Shown: piece after piece, positions 25,335-33,857 of the stretch
Layout: every line of letters begins with the position of its first letter
Position numbering within the stretch: position 1 is the first letter of the stretch
NCBI GenBank assembly: GCA_016873225.1
Contig: VGXS01000003.1
Coordinates: forward strand, 62,001 to 126,000
Source of the DNA: Planctomycetota bacterium
GTDB lineage: Bacteria; Planctomycetota; Planctomycetia; Gemmatales; Gemmataceae
Length of the DNA: 64,000 bases
Direction: 5' to 3'
Position numbers and translations under genes: made by a program
The notes under the pieces: generated by a model
Told to the model about the DNA's origin: nothing
What the model saw: the letters and a program-made list of their open reading frames with translations, nothing else
The model's database searches: none

Positions 25335-26522
25335 TTACGAAGCCCGCAGCCATCCCTTGGGACGGGAATCGAATTCGCGGGCCAGGACAAGCGCGGCCTG
25401 CTTGTAGCCGGTGGCGACCGAGAAGTCGGTGGCGCGACCGTAGGACTTCGAACCGATGGAGTACCAGCGGGGCTCGATTGCCGGGGGGCCTGGTGAAATC
25501 CCGGCATCGGATGGAAGCCCGGTGGGAGGCAGGTCGAGCACGGGATCCATGGGGAGACGGAGTTCGCGAGTGAACTGGCGGGACGGTTGGTAGCCGCAGA
25601 GAGAAACAACCCTGTCAGCCTCGAATACGCGGGACTCGCCACCACGAACCGCCGAGACCAGCAGACCTTGGTTGTTCTGGCCCGGGCGTATCGAATCAAC
25701 CCAGGAACCGCCATGGCATTCGATGTTGCCAGTTCCGCGCGCGGCGATGTGATTGGCCGCCGCGGCGATGGCGTCACGCCCCGCAAGAGGGTCACGCGGC
25801 CTCCTCTTGACCGGCATCGTCTCATCACGCCTGAAAAGCCAGGTCACCCAGGTCGCCTGCTCTTCCCGCGCCAACTCGGCAAGGAGAAGGACGGCGGTGG
25901 CCGCCGACACCCCGGCTCCGACCACAACGATCGACTTGCCGGCGTATTTGGGTCGATCAGCGCCCAGGATATCTTCGATGATGTAACAGATCCGGTCCCT
26001 GCATGCCGCCTCACCGGGCGCTGAAATGCCTCCGCGGCCCATCGGCCTTGGCTGCGCATGGACACCGGTGCAGTCGATCACCGCGGGCACCTCGATCGCA
26101 GATTCTCCCGACGATTCACGCAAGTGAAGGACAAAGTTGCCGCTCCTGTCGTCATCCTCCCGCAGGACATCGCTTCTTGCCGCGCCGATGACATCAACTC
26201 CCGCGCGAAGCTTGCCCGACAAGGCCGGAGTTTCCGATAGCGGAAACAGGTACCCATCAACCCACGATTTTCCCGTCGCCGGTGAATCCATGGCAGGCAG
26301 CCATTCGGTGAGGCTGGCTGATTGAAGGGCTTCCATCCCCGCCTTCGACACAAGCGACCCGAATGGGCCATGAGTCGCCAGATGGCCCCACATGAGAAGG
26401 TGTTGCCCCGGGTTCCCGCGCTCGAACCAGGCAAAGTTCACTTTTCTGGAAGCGCACAAGAGGGCCGCTTCAAAACCAACGGGTCCGGCTCCAATGATCG
26501 CGATTCTCGGATTGTCGCTCAT
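25335..26522 (-). CDS. FAD/NAD(P)-binding flavoprotein oxidoreductase
   Basis: This 395-residue protein has two Rossmann motifs: IAIIGAGPVGFEAALLCASR (residues 7-26) for FAD and SIVVVGAGVSAATAVLLLAE for NAD(P)H. The arrangement is that of flavin-containing monooxygenase/thioredoxin-reductase-like enzymes, without a redox CxxC pair. The substrate is unknown. It begins 28 bases after fhcC on the same strand, so it may share a transcript with the C1-carrier genes, and could be an oxidoreductase linked to them. The 272-base gap to shc (25063-25334) shows no gene and may contain the shc promoter. Confidence 0.78.
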   Translation of the reverse strand: MSDNPRIAIIGAGPVGFEAALLCASRKVNFAWFERGNPGQHLLMWGHLATHGPFGSLVSKAGMEALQSASLTEWLPAMDSPATGKSWVDGYLFPLSETPALSGKLRAGVDVIGAARSDVLREDDDRSGNFVLHLRESSGESAIEVPAVIDCTGVHAQPRPMGRGGISAPGEAACRDRICYIIEDILGADRPKYAGKSIVVVGAGVSAATAVLLLAELAREEQATWVTWLFRRDETMPVKRRPRDPLAGRDAIAAAANHIAARGTGNIECHGGSWVDSIRPGQNNQGLLVSAVRGGESRVFEADRVVSLCGYQPSRQFTRELRLPMDPVLDLPPTGLPSDAGISPGPPAIEPRWYSIGSKSYGRATDFSVATGYKQAALVLAREFDSRPKGWLRAS

Positions 26523-26550
26523 TCATGGCCATCCCGGAAAGGCGCTGACA

Positions 26551-27360
26551 TCAGTCAGCCTGATAGAGAATTTCTCCTTTACCCAAGCTGACCATGTCGC
26601 CACAAGATCGAACAAATCGTCCTTTCAGTTTCTCCGCGCCCGAAAAGCCATGCGACTCGAGATGCCTGGCCAAGACCTTGAGGAAAGTGGGGGAAACCGT
26701 GCCGCAAACATGGAAAGTGGGCAGAAGGTCGGGAGCGGGCCCCAGCGTGACAATGGTTGCCCGTCGCATGGCCGCGCCGGCGCGCGCGCCAACACGGCCG
26801 CCGACCACGATTGTTCCGGCGGCGGCATTCACGCCGCAGAAATCACCAACCCGGCCCGAAACCGCGATGATTCCCCTTCGAAGGGAGGCACCAACCTCAT
26901 CACCGGCATCGCCTTCCACCAGGATCATGCCACCCTTCATTCCATGGACCGATCCCCTATAGGCGGCACCGGCCAGATTGCCGGCACTTCCGCCAATCCT
27001 GATCAGTCCACCGCTCATCTCCGCGCCAGCCCAGTCGCCGGCATCGCCTTGGATGATGAGTTCACCGCCAGTCATCCTTGCCCCGGCGTGCATGCCTGCG
27101 TTTCCTGCGATGAGAAGACAACCCGAGGCCATCCCCGACCCGAGCATTTTCACCCGGGAGCAATCGCCCTCCACCCGGACCCTTCCATCCGAACCATCCC
27201 CGGTGATCTGGAAATGTTCGGCCAACTCCGTCTGGCGGTTTCCATGCCAGACCCTGAGCCTTCCGATATCGGCGATGGCCATCGACATGAGCCGATCCGG
27301 GCAAACGCATTCGGCCTCGAGCGGCACCGGGTCCCGATGTCGAAGGGTAAGCGTCAGCAC
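26551..27360 (-). CDS. fhcC: formylmethanofuran dehydrogenase/formyltransferase-hydrolase subunit C
   Basis: This 269-residue protein is a beta-helix of repeated GxxGxxxG units (for example GDAGDWAGAEMSGG, GSAGNLAGAAYRG, GDAGDEVGASLRRG, GRVGDFCGVNAAAG), the hallmark of FwdC/FhcC. In bacteria FhcC belongs to the formyltransferase/hydrolase complex Fhc that converts formyl-H4MPT to formate through a methanofuran analogue. The start is a GTG at 27360 that overlaps the stop of fhcD (GTGCTGA), with GGAG seven bases upstream: translational coupling. FhcA and FhcB, the hydrolase subunits, are not in the window. Confidence 0.93.
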   Translation of the reverse strand: MLTLTLRHRDPVPLEAECVCPDRLMSMAIADIGRLRVWHGNRQTELAEHFQITGDGSDGRVRVEGDCSRVKMLGSGMASGCLLIAGNAGMHAGARMTGGELIIQGDAGDWAGAEMSGGLIRIGGSAGNLAGAAYRGSVHGMKGGMILVEGDAGDEVGASLRRGIIAVSGRVGDFCGVNAAAGTIVVGGRVGARAGAAMRRATIVTLGPAPDLLPTFHVCGTVSPTFLKVLARHLESHGFSGAEKLKGRFVRSCGDMVSLGKGEILYQAD

Positions 27361-28283
27361 CGCGCGACTCCGTAACCGAAATCAGCGCCGGCAATTCGCC
27401 GAAGGTGCAGGTGGTGCGGTCCGAGTTTGCCGCCGTAATTCCCCGCGCTCACCTTCAGGACCGATCGGCAATCCATGGCGGCCCTGATTCCACGCCTGGT
27501 CGATTCCTCAAGCGATGCGAGGTCGAGTCCGTCGGCGACGAGTTCGTAAACCACCGCGGTTCCCGGGGGAAGTTTCGTGGAAACCCGGGATGCAAGCGTC
27601 GGGCAGTATTCGGTGTTGGTGCTGGCCTTGAGGCCCTTGTAACGGCTTCCCACCTTGCTTCCCGCGCGGACGATGCCGTGGGGAAACGGGAGGATGACGC
27701 CGGGGACACCGCGCATGGCTTCCGCGCAAGCCTCCGCCGCGTCGAGTCCACCCGCGGCATCACGGCACATGAGTATCAAATTTCCGCCGGCAACGCCCTT
27801 GGTCGTCCCGAAGGATTCCTCAACAAGAAATTCCCCGTCCATGACGGGAATTCTCCAAAACCTTCTGTCTCCGATCTTTTTGCTGGCTTGCCAGCCATCC
27901 CCGAAGAACCGAAGCTGGGCGCCAACCTTGAGGGCCTTGTCCGGATCTACCGGGAGGCCGTTGAAGCAGGCGGTTGTCGGACAAGTCAGGATCGATTGTC
28001 CGATCCGGCTGACCAAGGCCTTTTCCAGCGCTGGCCTTGAAAAGCCGAAAAACAAAAGACCGATTCCCGGCCTACCGTCTGGAGTCAGGTGAGGTTCAAG
28101 TTCGCAGTCGATTCCCGCCTCGGCATCACAGCCGATGATGCTGGAGGCGTTGCCGGTGGCCGCGCGCGCCGCCGAAAGCGCCAATCTGGGATGATCAGCG
28201 GTCACGATGACTTTTGCCGCCGTGAGCGGAAACGCTTCGGCGAAGGTGTCGTCCAGAATGGGAAGCGCATCGACGGGGATCAT
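27354..28283 (-). CDS. fhcD: formylmethanofuran:tetrahydromethanopterin N-formyltransferase (Ftr/FhcD)
   Basis: This 309-residue enzyme transfers a formyl group between methanofuran and tetrahydromethanopterin in the archaeal-type C1 pathway also found in methylotrophs and planctomycetes. Family signatures include the N-terminal LDDTFAEAFPLTAAKVIVTA, the central ILTCPTTACFNGLP, GGNLILMC, and KVGSRYKGLKASTNTEYCPT. The C-terminus GGKLGPHHLHLRRI is strongly conserved. Length matches Ftr (about 297-310). The ATG at 28283 is chosen because GGGG lies upstream; a TTG at 28310, one base after the stop of the Gfo/Idh/MocA gene, is an alternative. It overlaps fhcC by seven bases. Confidence 0.94.
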   Translation of the reverse strand: MIPVDALPILDDTFAEAFPLTAAKVIVTADHPRLALSAARAATGNASSIIGCDAEAGIDCELEPHLTPDGRPGIGLLFFGFSRPALEKALVSRIGQSILTCPTTACFNGLPVDPDKALKVGAQLRFFGDGWQASKKIGDRRFWRIPVMDGEFLVEESFGTTKGVAGGNLILMCRDAAGGLDAAEACAEAMRGVPGVILPFPHGIVRAGSKVGSRYKGLKASTNTEYCPTLASRVSTKLPPGTAVVYELVADGLDLASLEESTRRGIRAAMDCRSVLKVSAGNYGGKLGPHHLHLRRIAGADFGYGVARC

Positions 28284-28311
28284 GGTCCGTGCCCCGCGTT
28301 GCTCGTCCAAC

Positions 28312-29589
28312 TCAGGCCAGTGGCGTCCGACCGGGCATCGCCACGGGGGGAGTGGGAAGCGGGTTGGCGTTGAGGTCGAGAACCTTGGGGGCCAACACCT
28401 CGGTGGATTCAGACGCCTGGTTCCAGGTCACGCGCTTGCCCGTGTAGGTGGCCATGCGCCCGAGGATCGCCACGAGAGTGCTGCGGGTCATCCATTCCCC
28501 GTCGTTGATGGGCTCTCCCTTTCGGATGCTGGCGAAAAGCTCGTTATGCTCGCTCTGGTACATGTCGATTTCCTTGCCGTCGCGCTTGTAGGTCCACTGG
28601 GTGGCGCCCGTGATTTGGTGCCGCATCACATTGCAGCGACCCTTGCTGCCTTGGAAGTAATCGTTCACATCGTTGTAACAACCGGCCTGCTGGCGGCAGA
28701 AACTGAAAATCTTGGCGCCGTCCTTGAACTCGTAAACCACGGCATGGTGGTCGTAGATGTGTCCGAAGTCGGAACCGGTCCGCACTTGGCGGCCGCCAAG
28801 GCCATAAGCGGCCACGGGGTCCTCGTCTTTCATCGCCCAGATGCACTTGTCGAGGCTGTGGATGTGCTGCTCGACATTGTGGTCGCCGGAGAGCCAGGCG
28901 TAGTAGTACCAGTTGCGAAGCTGATACTCCATGTCGGTCCATTCCGGCTCGCGCTTGCGCATCCAAAGGCTGCCGGTGATGTAGTTGGTGTGAAGGGTGT
29001 GAATCTCACCCAAGGCGCCGTCATGAATCTGCTTCATGGTTTCGCGCTTGGGCTTGTCGTATCGCCAGCAAAGCCCGGATACCACCGCCAGTTTCTTCTC
29101 CTTGGCCTTCTTGCAGGCCTCCAACACCGTCTTGCAACCGGGAGCGTCGACGGCCACGGGCTTTTCCGCGAACACATGCTTTCCGGCCTCGATGGCCGCC
29201 GCGATGTGGGCGGGACGAAACCCGGGGGGGGACGCCAGGAGAACGACATCGACCCCGGCGCCGATCACCTTCTTATAGGCGTCAAATCCGGTGAAAATGC
29301 GGTCGGGCGTGACATTCACGCGGGGGGCGATCTCGCCATCGCGTTTCAGTTGCGCCACGCTACCCTCGGCCCGGTCGCGAAACATGTCGCCCATGGCCAC
29401 AAGCTCAACCTCGCGGTCGGCGCGCAAGGCCTGGCTGGCCGCGCCAGTTCCCCGACCCCCACATCCGACAAGGCCAACGCGCAACTTGCCGCTCGCCCCG
29501 GCATGAACGCCTCCGGGAATCATCGCCATCGCCGAGATGCCGGCCGAGGCCTTGAGGAAACTTCTGCGCTGCTGGCTGGAAGGAGTCAT
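28312..29589 (-). CDS. Gfo/Idh/MocA family oxidoreductase, Tat-exported
   Basis: The 425-residue protein begins with a twin-arginine signal (QQRRSFLKASAGISAMAMIP). The NAD-binding strand LRVGLVGCGGRGTGAAS follows, then the family motif FAEKPVAVDAPG (catalytic Lys) and WYYYAWLSGDHNVEQHIHSL. This combination defines the large planctomycete clade of exported Gfo/Idh/MocA proteins (PF01408 plus PF19051-like end), whose substrates are probably sugars or sugar-acids but are not known. The ATG at 29589 is favoured because the RR signal follows it. Its stop lies one base from a possible TTG start of fhcD; the functional link to C1 metabolism is unclear. Confidence 0.9.
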   Translation of the reverse strand: MTPSSQQRRSFLKASAGISAMAMIPGGVHAGASGKLRVGLVGCGGRGTGAASQALRADREVELVAMGDMFRDRAEGSVAQLKRDGEIAPRVNVTPDRIFTGFDAYKKVIGAGVDVVLLASPPGFRPAHIAAAIEAGKHVFAEKPVAVDAPGCKTVLEACKKAKEKKLAVVSGLCWRYDKPKRETMKQIHDGALGEIHTLHTNYITGSLWMRKREPEWTDMEYQLRNWYYYAWLSGDHNVEQHIHSLDKCIWAMKDEDPVAAYGLGGRQVRTGSDFGHIYDHHAVVYEFKDGAKIFSFCRQQAGCYNDVNDYFQGSKGRCNVMRHQITGATQWTYKRDGKEIDMYQSEHNELFASIRKGEPINDGEWMTRSTLVAILGRMATYTGKRVTWNQASESTEVLAPKVLDLNANPLPTPPVAMPGRTPLA

Positions 29590-29658
29590 GGGAATCCCCG
29601 GAAATTGGATGACAATTCGATAAATCAATAATCACGATGCACTCGTGGATATCTCCCG

Positions 29659-31839
29659 TCAAGAAGACGGGCTGGCCTTTTTCCAACCTGACAGGAAAAA
29701 CCCGGCAATTCCCCGCAACCCACGGCCTGCCTGTCGGGCGGGTTCCACCCAGCTTGACCCCGTGATTTCCGATTCCAGCTCCCGGGCCAGCCTGACTCCC
29801 CTGGCACGCTCCAGCCTTGAATCAAGCCATGGAACCACCCCTTCGGACACCCCCCACCACCTCCCGTCCCTGACCCCGACAATCACCCAGTCATTGACAA
29901 GGGATCCCGCTCCCGAGCGCGCCGCCTCCAGGGCGGTTCTCAACATCATTTCCTTGCGGCTTGTGCCCCCGGCAGGGTCGTACGGAGGGTTCCATTCAAG
30001 GGTTGGCGGGACAAGATCCCCGGCCGACAGCACTCCCAGCAAAAATGGCGCGCGCCCTCCCGATGAATTGCCATCGGAAATCCGCCTGATGAATGCGAAT
30101 TCGGTCTCGCGGGCACCTCCCTGGGCGCGCATCAGCACGATCAACGCGTCGGCCCGCAAGGCGTCAGGTGGCAGTCCCGCCTTGGAAGTGCCGTCGGTCC
30201 AATCATGGGATTCAATGATCTCCCATTCCCTCATCGACTCGAGTTCCGCCAGGGCGCCGGCAAGCATGGTGCAGCCTGAGCCATGCGATCCAACGATTAA
30301 CAGAACCGGCTTGGGAATCTCCGATAGGCCCGAATTGGCGGATTCCTCGATTTCCTGCCAATCTCCCGAATGGAGGCGAACCAGCACATTCCCCAATCGC
30401 CGCCCCGCCGCCCGAAGCATCACGCTCCTCAAGGCTTCGTCGGCATGCCGTTTCACCTTGCCGGCCAACCACGAGAGGGCCATGCCCGCCAAGCCGCCCT
30501 TGCCGGGAACGGCCGAGGTGAGGATCGAACCCGTGTTCGTCACTCGTCCGAGCCAGCCCAGCCACCCACCCGCCGCGATCCAGTCTCCCAACCGCAGGTG
30601 CCTGCTGCCCGGGACGGCCCGGCGCACCAACTCCTCGACTTCATGAACCAGTTCCGCCATCCCGCCCATCAATTCGCGGATGCTCCGGCCACGCCAGCCC
30701 GATTCCGAACCGGACACGGCGACTCCAACCTCAAGATCGAGTTTCCCGATCCGCTCGAGCCAGTCGGCGGCGCTCCGGGAAGCGGATAACCCCTCGTTTT
30801 CCAATTCCGCGATCCAGCGTTCGACAATCGGACCGCCAGCATCGCGCGACATGCCCGTGGCGCGGGGGGGCGGCAGAAGCCAATGGCCGGCGGCGCCCGC
30901 GAACACCACCCAGCCGATGCCGATGAACGACAACGGAACCGCGGGCAACAACAGGCTGAGCGAGGACAAATACCACAGTCCCGATCCCAAAATAATGATA
31001 AGGGGCAATCCCTGGAGCATCGCAAGCACCACGGGCCTGGCCAGCCTCGGCCGGGCGCTGCCTGACTCGGAATTTCCCACCAGCGCGGCATACCGCGCCC
31101 CCGGTCCGGCAATCCTGCCCGCAAGGAAGTCGATCGCCACCACTCCCAGGTCACGCAAGGCAAGGGTCCAAAGCATCCTGGACAAGTCGCGCCGAAGCCC
31201 TCGTTCGGCTGGCCACCTGGCAACCTTGAGGGTGACCCAGCGGCACAGGGCGTCCACCGGCGCCAACAGCAACCCAGGCAACCAGGCGACCGCTCCATAA
31301 CGGTCGGCCAGGACACCCAACCGCCATACCAACTGCCATCGGTCGATCCGAGGCAACAGAAGCCGTCCTAAAACCTCCTCCGCCCGATTGGCCAAGCGAA
31401 CTTGGCCGGCATGCAGGGCCGCCACCAATTCGGCCAAGGTTCTGTCCTGCCACCGCGGACCTGCCGAGTTGATGCTTTCCCAAATTTCCCTCAGCACCGA
31501 AAGCACTTCCGTGGAAGTGCTTGCCGCCGCCAGTTCGGTGGACCGCGATTCGGCCCCGCGGCGCAGAGCATCCCACATGGGCGTGTCAGCATCTTTGAAA
31601 TGGGCTGGAAGCTTCCAGTCGGGAGCGGCAAGCACCGCTCCCGGCCTAGTCCAGATCCACGCCAGCCACCAGCCGGCACAAAAAATGGCCAGGTTGAACC
31701 ACCCGAGCCACCCCCCAAGCCCCATCTGGTTTAGTTGCCAGCACCCGGCGACAAATAGGGCCGATATGGCGGCAAGCACCGCGAACGCACCCCCGGCCAT
31801 CCGGGCAATCTGCGCCGAATTCCCTTTGGCCAACGACAT
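29659..31839 (-). CDS. membrane protein with degenerate P-loop, partner of the GTPase
   Basis: The 726-residue protein has at least two N-terminal membrane segments (AFAVLAAISALFVAGC; WFNLAIFCAGWWLAWIW) and another hydrophobic block further on (SLLLPAVPLSFIGIGWVVFA). From about residue 510 there is a nucleotide-fold-like domain starting VLLIVGSHGSGCTMLAGAL. The Walker A pattern GxxxxGK[ST] is recognisable but the lysine is replaced by cysteine (GSHGSGCT), so GTP binding is doubtful. The ATG at 31839 shares one base with the GTPase stop (TGATG), which shows translational coupling. Together they resemble the paired GTPase gene sets described only as domains of unknown function. The precise family is not recognised. 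Confidence 0.72.
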   Translation of the reverse strand: MSLAKGNSAQIARMAGGAFAVLAAISALFVAGCWQLNQMGLGGWLGWFNLAIFCAGWWLAWIWTRPGAVLAAPDWKLPAHFKDADTPMWDALRRGAESRSTELAAASTSTEVLSVLREIWESINSAGPRWQDRTLAELVAALHAGQVRLANRAEEVLGRLLLPRIDRWQLVWRLGVLADRYGAVAWLPGLLLAPVDALCRWVTLKVARWPAERGLRRDLSRMLWTLALRDLGVVAIDFLAGRIAGPGARYAALVGNSESGSARPRLARPVVLAMLQGLPLIIILGSGLWYLSSLSLLLPAVPLSFIGIGWVVFAGAAGHWLLPPPRATGMSRDAGGPIVERWIAELENEGLSASRSAADWLERIGKLDLEVGVAVSGSESGWRGRSIRELMGGMAELVHEVEELVRRAVPGSRHLRLGDWIAAGGWLGWLGRVTNTGSILTSAVPGKGGLAGMALSWLAGKVKRHADEALRSVMLRAAGRRLGNVLVRLHSGDWQEIEESANSGLSEIPKPVLLIVGSHGSGCTMLAGALAELESMREWEIIESHDWTDGTSKAGLPPDALRADALIVLMRAQGGARETEFAFIRRISDGNSSGGRAPFLLGVLSAGDLVPPTLEWNPPYDPAGGTSRKEMMLRTALEAARSGAGSLVNDWVIVGVRDGRWWGVSEGVVPWLDSRLERARGVRLARELESEITGSSWVEPARQAGRGLRGIAGFFLSGWKKASPSS

Positions 31840-32957
31840 CAGGCCTCTCCGGACCATGTCTTCGCGGCTTCGGCAAACCTGCGCCTGTACTCCACACCCA
31901 CCTCCTCCATGGTCGGCTGGGCTCCCGGTCGTGTCGTTCGGCAATACCAGACGAAAACCTTGCCCAGCGCCACGGTTGACACGCCGTTGATGGCGGCACC
32001 TGAAATGGCTCCAACCATGGAACCGACCCACGGAATCAACTTCACCAAGCTGGCGGCGGCGCGTCTTCCCGCTGTCGCGATCACGATGGGACCCAACATG
32101 TTCAGGAACGACGATGGCATGTTTTCCGACTTGAGCAGCTTGGCCAGCTCGGAAACCATCCTGGCCTGCACGGCGGTGACACCGACAAGATCCATGCCGG
32201 GAATCGGCACGCCGCCCGCCGCGGCGGCAATCCAGGCATGCCGATGGATCACCGTGTCGATCGCCCCGTCAACACCGCAGATATTCTGGGGAATTCCATT
32301 GCGAAGCGTTGCGGGCAGAAGGTCGAGGATGTTTTCCTTGAGCGACTCGACGCCATAGTCGTGCGGGCTCAGGCCGTTCTCAGGCTCGGTGATGTCCACC
32401 AAGACCGTCCGGCTGGCGCGATGCCCCATGGCTTCGATCTGGAACCGCGCCAACCTGTTGAATTCGGCGAGGTTCAATTGCCGGGAGCACCATGGTGGCG
32501 GACCGGCGAAAGGATAGGGATCGGGATGGTTGGCGCCCGGATAGGCCTCATGGAGGCAGGTCAGCACATGAAGCACCGGACGGTAAGGGTTTCCATGAAG
32601 CAACCGATCCACGATGGAGATCACCTTGTCCTGGTTGCGGTCCATGATCCGCATGACAACGACGATCATGTGGGCCATGCGGCCGCATACCTCGATGTCA
32701 ACCGTCGGGTCATAGTCGGTTTCGTCAAGGCCGCGGGTATCGAGGAAGCGCAAGGCCGGACTGACGCCCGGGGGGAACTCAAAGGCCTTGGTGTCGCGCG
32801 TGCATGGCGAAAAACCGTTGCCGATGACGATTCCGTCGCATCCGGTCAGCGCGCGGACAATGCTGGATTTTCCCGACTGCGCCCTACCCAGAAGCCAAAG
32901 GGTGGGCACGGGAAGCTCATCCGCGGATTGGCGGGGGGCAGCGGAAGGCATGACCAT
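31839..32957 (-). CDS. GTPase with DUF697-like C-terminal membrane segment
   Basis: The 372-residue protein has the P-loop GTPase motifs G1 GRAQSGKSS (residues 24-32), a candidate G2 threonine in FSPCTRDTKAFE, and G3 FLDTRGLDE (71-79). The usual NKxD (G4) is not evident; the equivalent stretch reads VLTCLHEAYPG. The C-terminal third is hydrophobic (for example VGSMVGAISGAAINGVST), like DUF697/YcjF-type segments. The start at 32957 has GGAGGG seven bases upstream. The downstream gene overlaps the stop codon by one base. Role unknown; likely membrane-associated signalling or envelope function. Confidence 0.82.
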   Translation of the reverse strand: MVMPSAAPRQSADELPVPTLWLLGRAQSGKSSIVRALTGCDGIVIGNGFSPCTRDTKAFEFPPGVSPALRFLDTRGLDETDYDPTVDIEVCGRMAHMIVVVMRIMDRNQDKVISIVDRLLHGNPYRPVLHVLTCLHEAYPGANHPDPYPFAGPPPWCSRQLNLAEFNRLARFQIEAMGHRASRTVLVDITEPENGLSPHDYGVESLKENILDLLPATLRNGIPQNICGVDGAIDTVIHRHAWIAAAAGGVPIPGMDLVGVTAVQARMVSELAKLLKSENMPSSFLNMLGPIVIATAGRRAAASLVKLIPWVGSMVGAISGAAINGVSTVALGKVFVWYCRTTRPGAQPTMEEVGVEYRRRFAEAAKTWSGEA

Positions 32958-33065
32958 GACGAGGCCCTCCCCGACTCGGGAACCCATTGGCGCATTCTAC
33001 CTTGAAGCTCGCCAACCTGGCGTCTTCCTTGACTTCCCATGCCCAAACAAGTACGAACAAGACAT

Positions 33066-33140
33066 CGGGGCGTGGCGCAGCCTGGCTAGCGCGCTTGCTT
33101 GGGGTGCAAGAGGTCGCTGGTTCAAATCCAGTCGCCCCGA
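33066..33140 (+). tRNA. tRNA-Pro (anticodon GGG)
   Basis: The acceptor stem CGGGGCG pairs with CGCCCCG (33133-33139), discriminator A. The anticodon arm CTTGC-TTGGGGT-GCAAG gives anticodon GGG. The T arm is GCTGG-TTCAAAT-CCAGT. No CCA is encoded. 75 bases. It stands alone, with a strong terminator 70 bases downstream. Confidence 0.96.
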
Positions 33141-33210
33141 CTTTACCAAAACTGTTTGACAGAAAAGACTTAGGTTCTCAATTTCTGACCCTCGATCAAA
33201 TGATCTTCCG

Positions 33211-33248
33211 TCCTGTTTTGGGTCATTTGACCCAAAACAGGATTTTTT
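33211..33248 (+). terminator. rho-independent terminator downstream of tRNA-Pro
   Basis: A perfect stem (33211-33225 with 33228-33242) of 15 bp is followed by TTTTTT. It is oriented to end transcription from the tRNA. In the opposite direction no T run follows. Confidence 0.93.
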
Positions 33249-33310
33249 CTTACTGATTCATGATTCTCCAGAAGCGGAAAATCATGAAATAAGGGGGCAC
33301 AGGAATCCCA

Positions 33311-33835
33311 ATGGGCTTCAGCAACCATTGGGCTTTGACCAAGTTCGGAGATAAAACCCTCATGCCTGCCATTCATCACCTGCGCGAACTCACCCCCGCC
33401 GACCGCGACGCCATGGTGGCCCCGCTTGAGGCCTACAGCAAAGAGCAGGGATTTCCTTGGAATCCGGGCGGCGTTTTTCTGGCGCTACGCGATGACGAAG
33501 GCGCGATAACCGGAGGATTGATCGGGTCGATCCTTTGGGAATGGCTGAGGATTGAAATTTTGGCCGTGGATTCAGCCCTCAGGGGGCAAGGATGGGGGCG
33601 AAAGTTGGTGGAGGCCGCCGAGATATTGGCCGTTGACGCGGGATGCCGCGGCGCCTGGGTCGACACCTTCACCTTTCATTCCCCTGAGTTTTACCGCCGG
33701 TTGGGCTACAGCGAATTCGGCCGGATCGATGACTACCCGCGCGGACAGTCTCGTTTTTTCTTTTCAAAACAATTCCATGCCAATCAAGCCACAAGTGGCA
33801 TGGTCAGCGCATTGCCGACCACGCCACTCGCATGA
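33311..33835 (+). CDS. GNAT family N-acetyltransferase
   Basis: The 174-residue protein has the acetyl-CoA-binding motif A in EILAVDSALRGQGWGRKLVE (pyrophosphate loop pattern QGWG after R) and the motif B end RLGYSEFGRIDDYP. The acyl acceptor is unknown. AGGA lies seven bases before the ATG at 33311; an ATG at 33362 (MPAIHHLREL) would also give a normal family N-terminus, so the first 17 residues are uncertain. It sits between a tRNA terminator and a convergent esterase gene. Confidence 0.85.
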   Translation: MGFSNHWALTKFGDKTLMPAIHHLRELTPADRDAMVAPLEAYSKEQGFPWNPGGVFLALRDDEGAITGGLIGSILWEWLRIEILAVDSALRGQGWGRKLVEAAEILAVDAGCRGAWVDTFTFHSPEFYRRLGYSEFGRIDDYPRGQSRFFFSKQFHANQATSGMVSALPTTPLA

Positions 33836-33857
33836 ATGAACCGGCAAGCCCGGGGCC

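Noticed and set aside
26551-28283. Archaeal-type C1 genes as sign of contamination
   Set aside because: Planctomycetes are known to carry bacterial fhc/ftr genes, and composition and neighbours match the rest of the window.
28207-29631. 474-codon plus-strand frame
   Set aside because: It is the shadow of the well-supported Gfo/Idh/MocA gene on the other strand.
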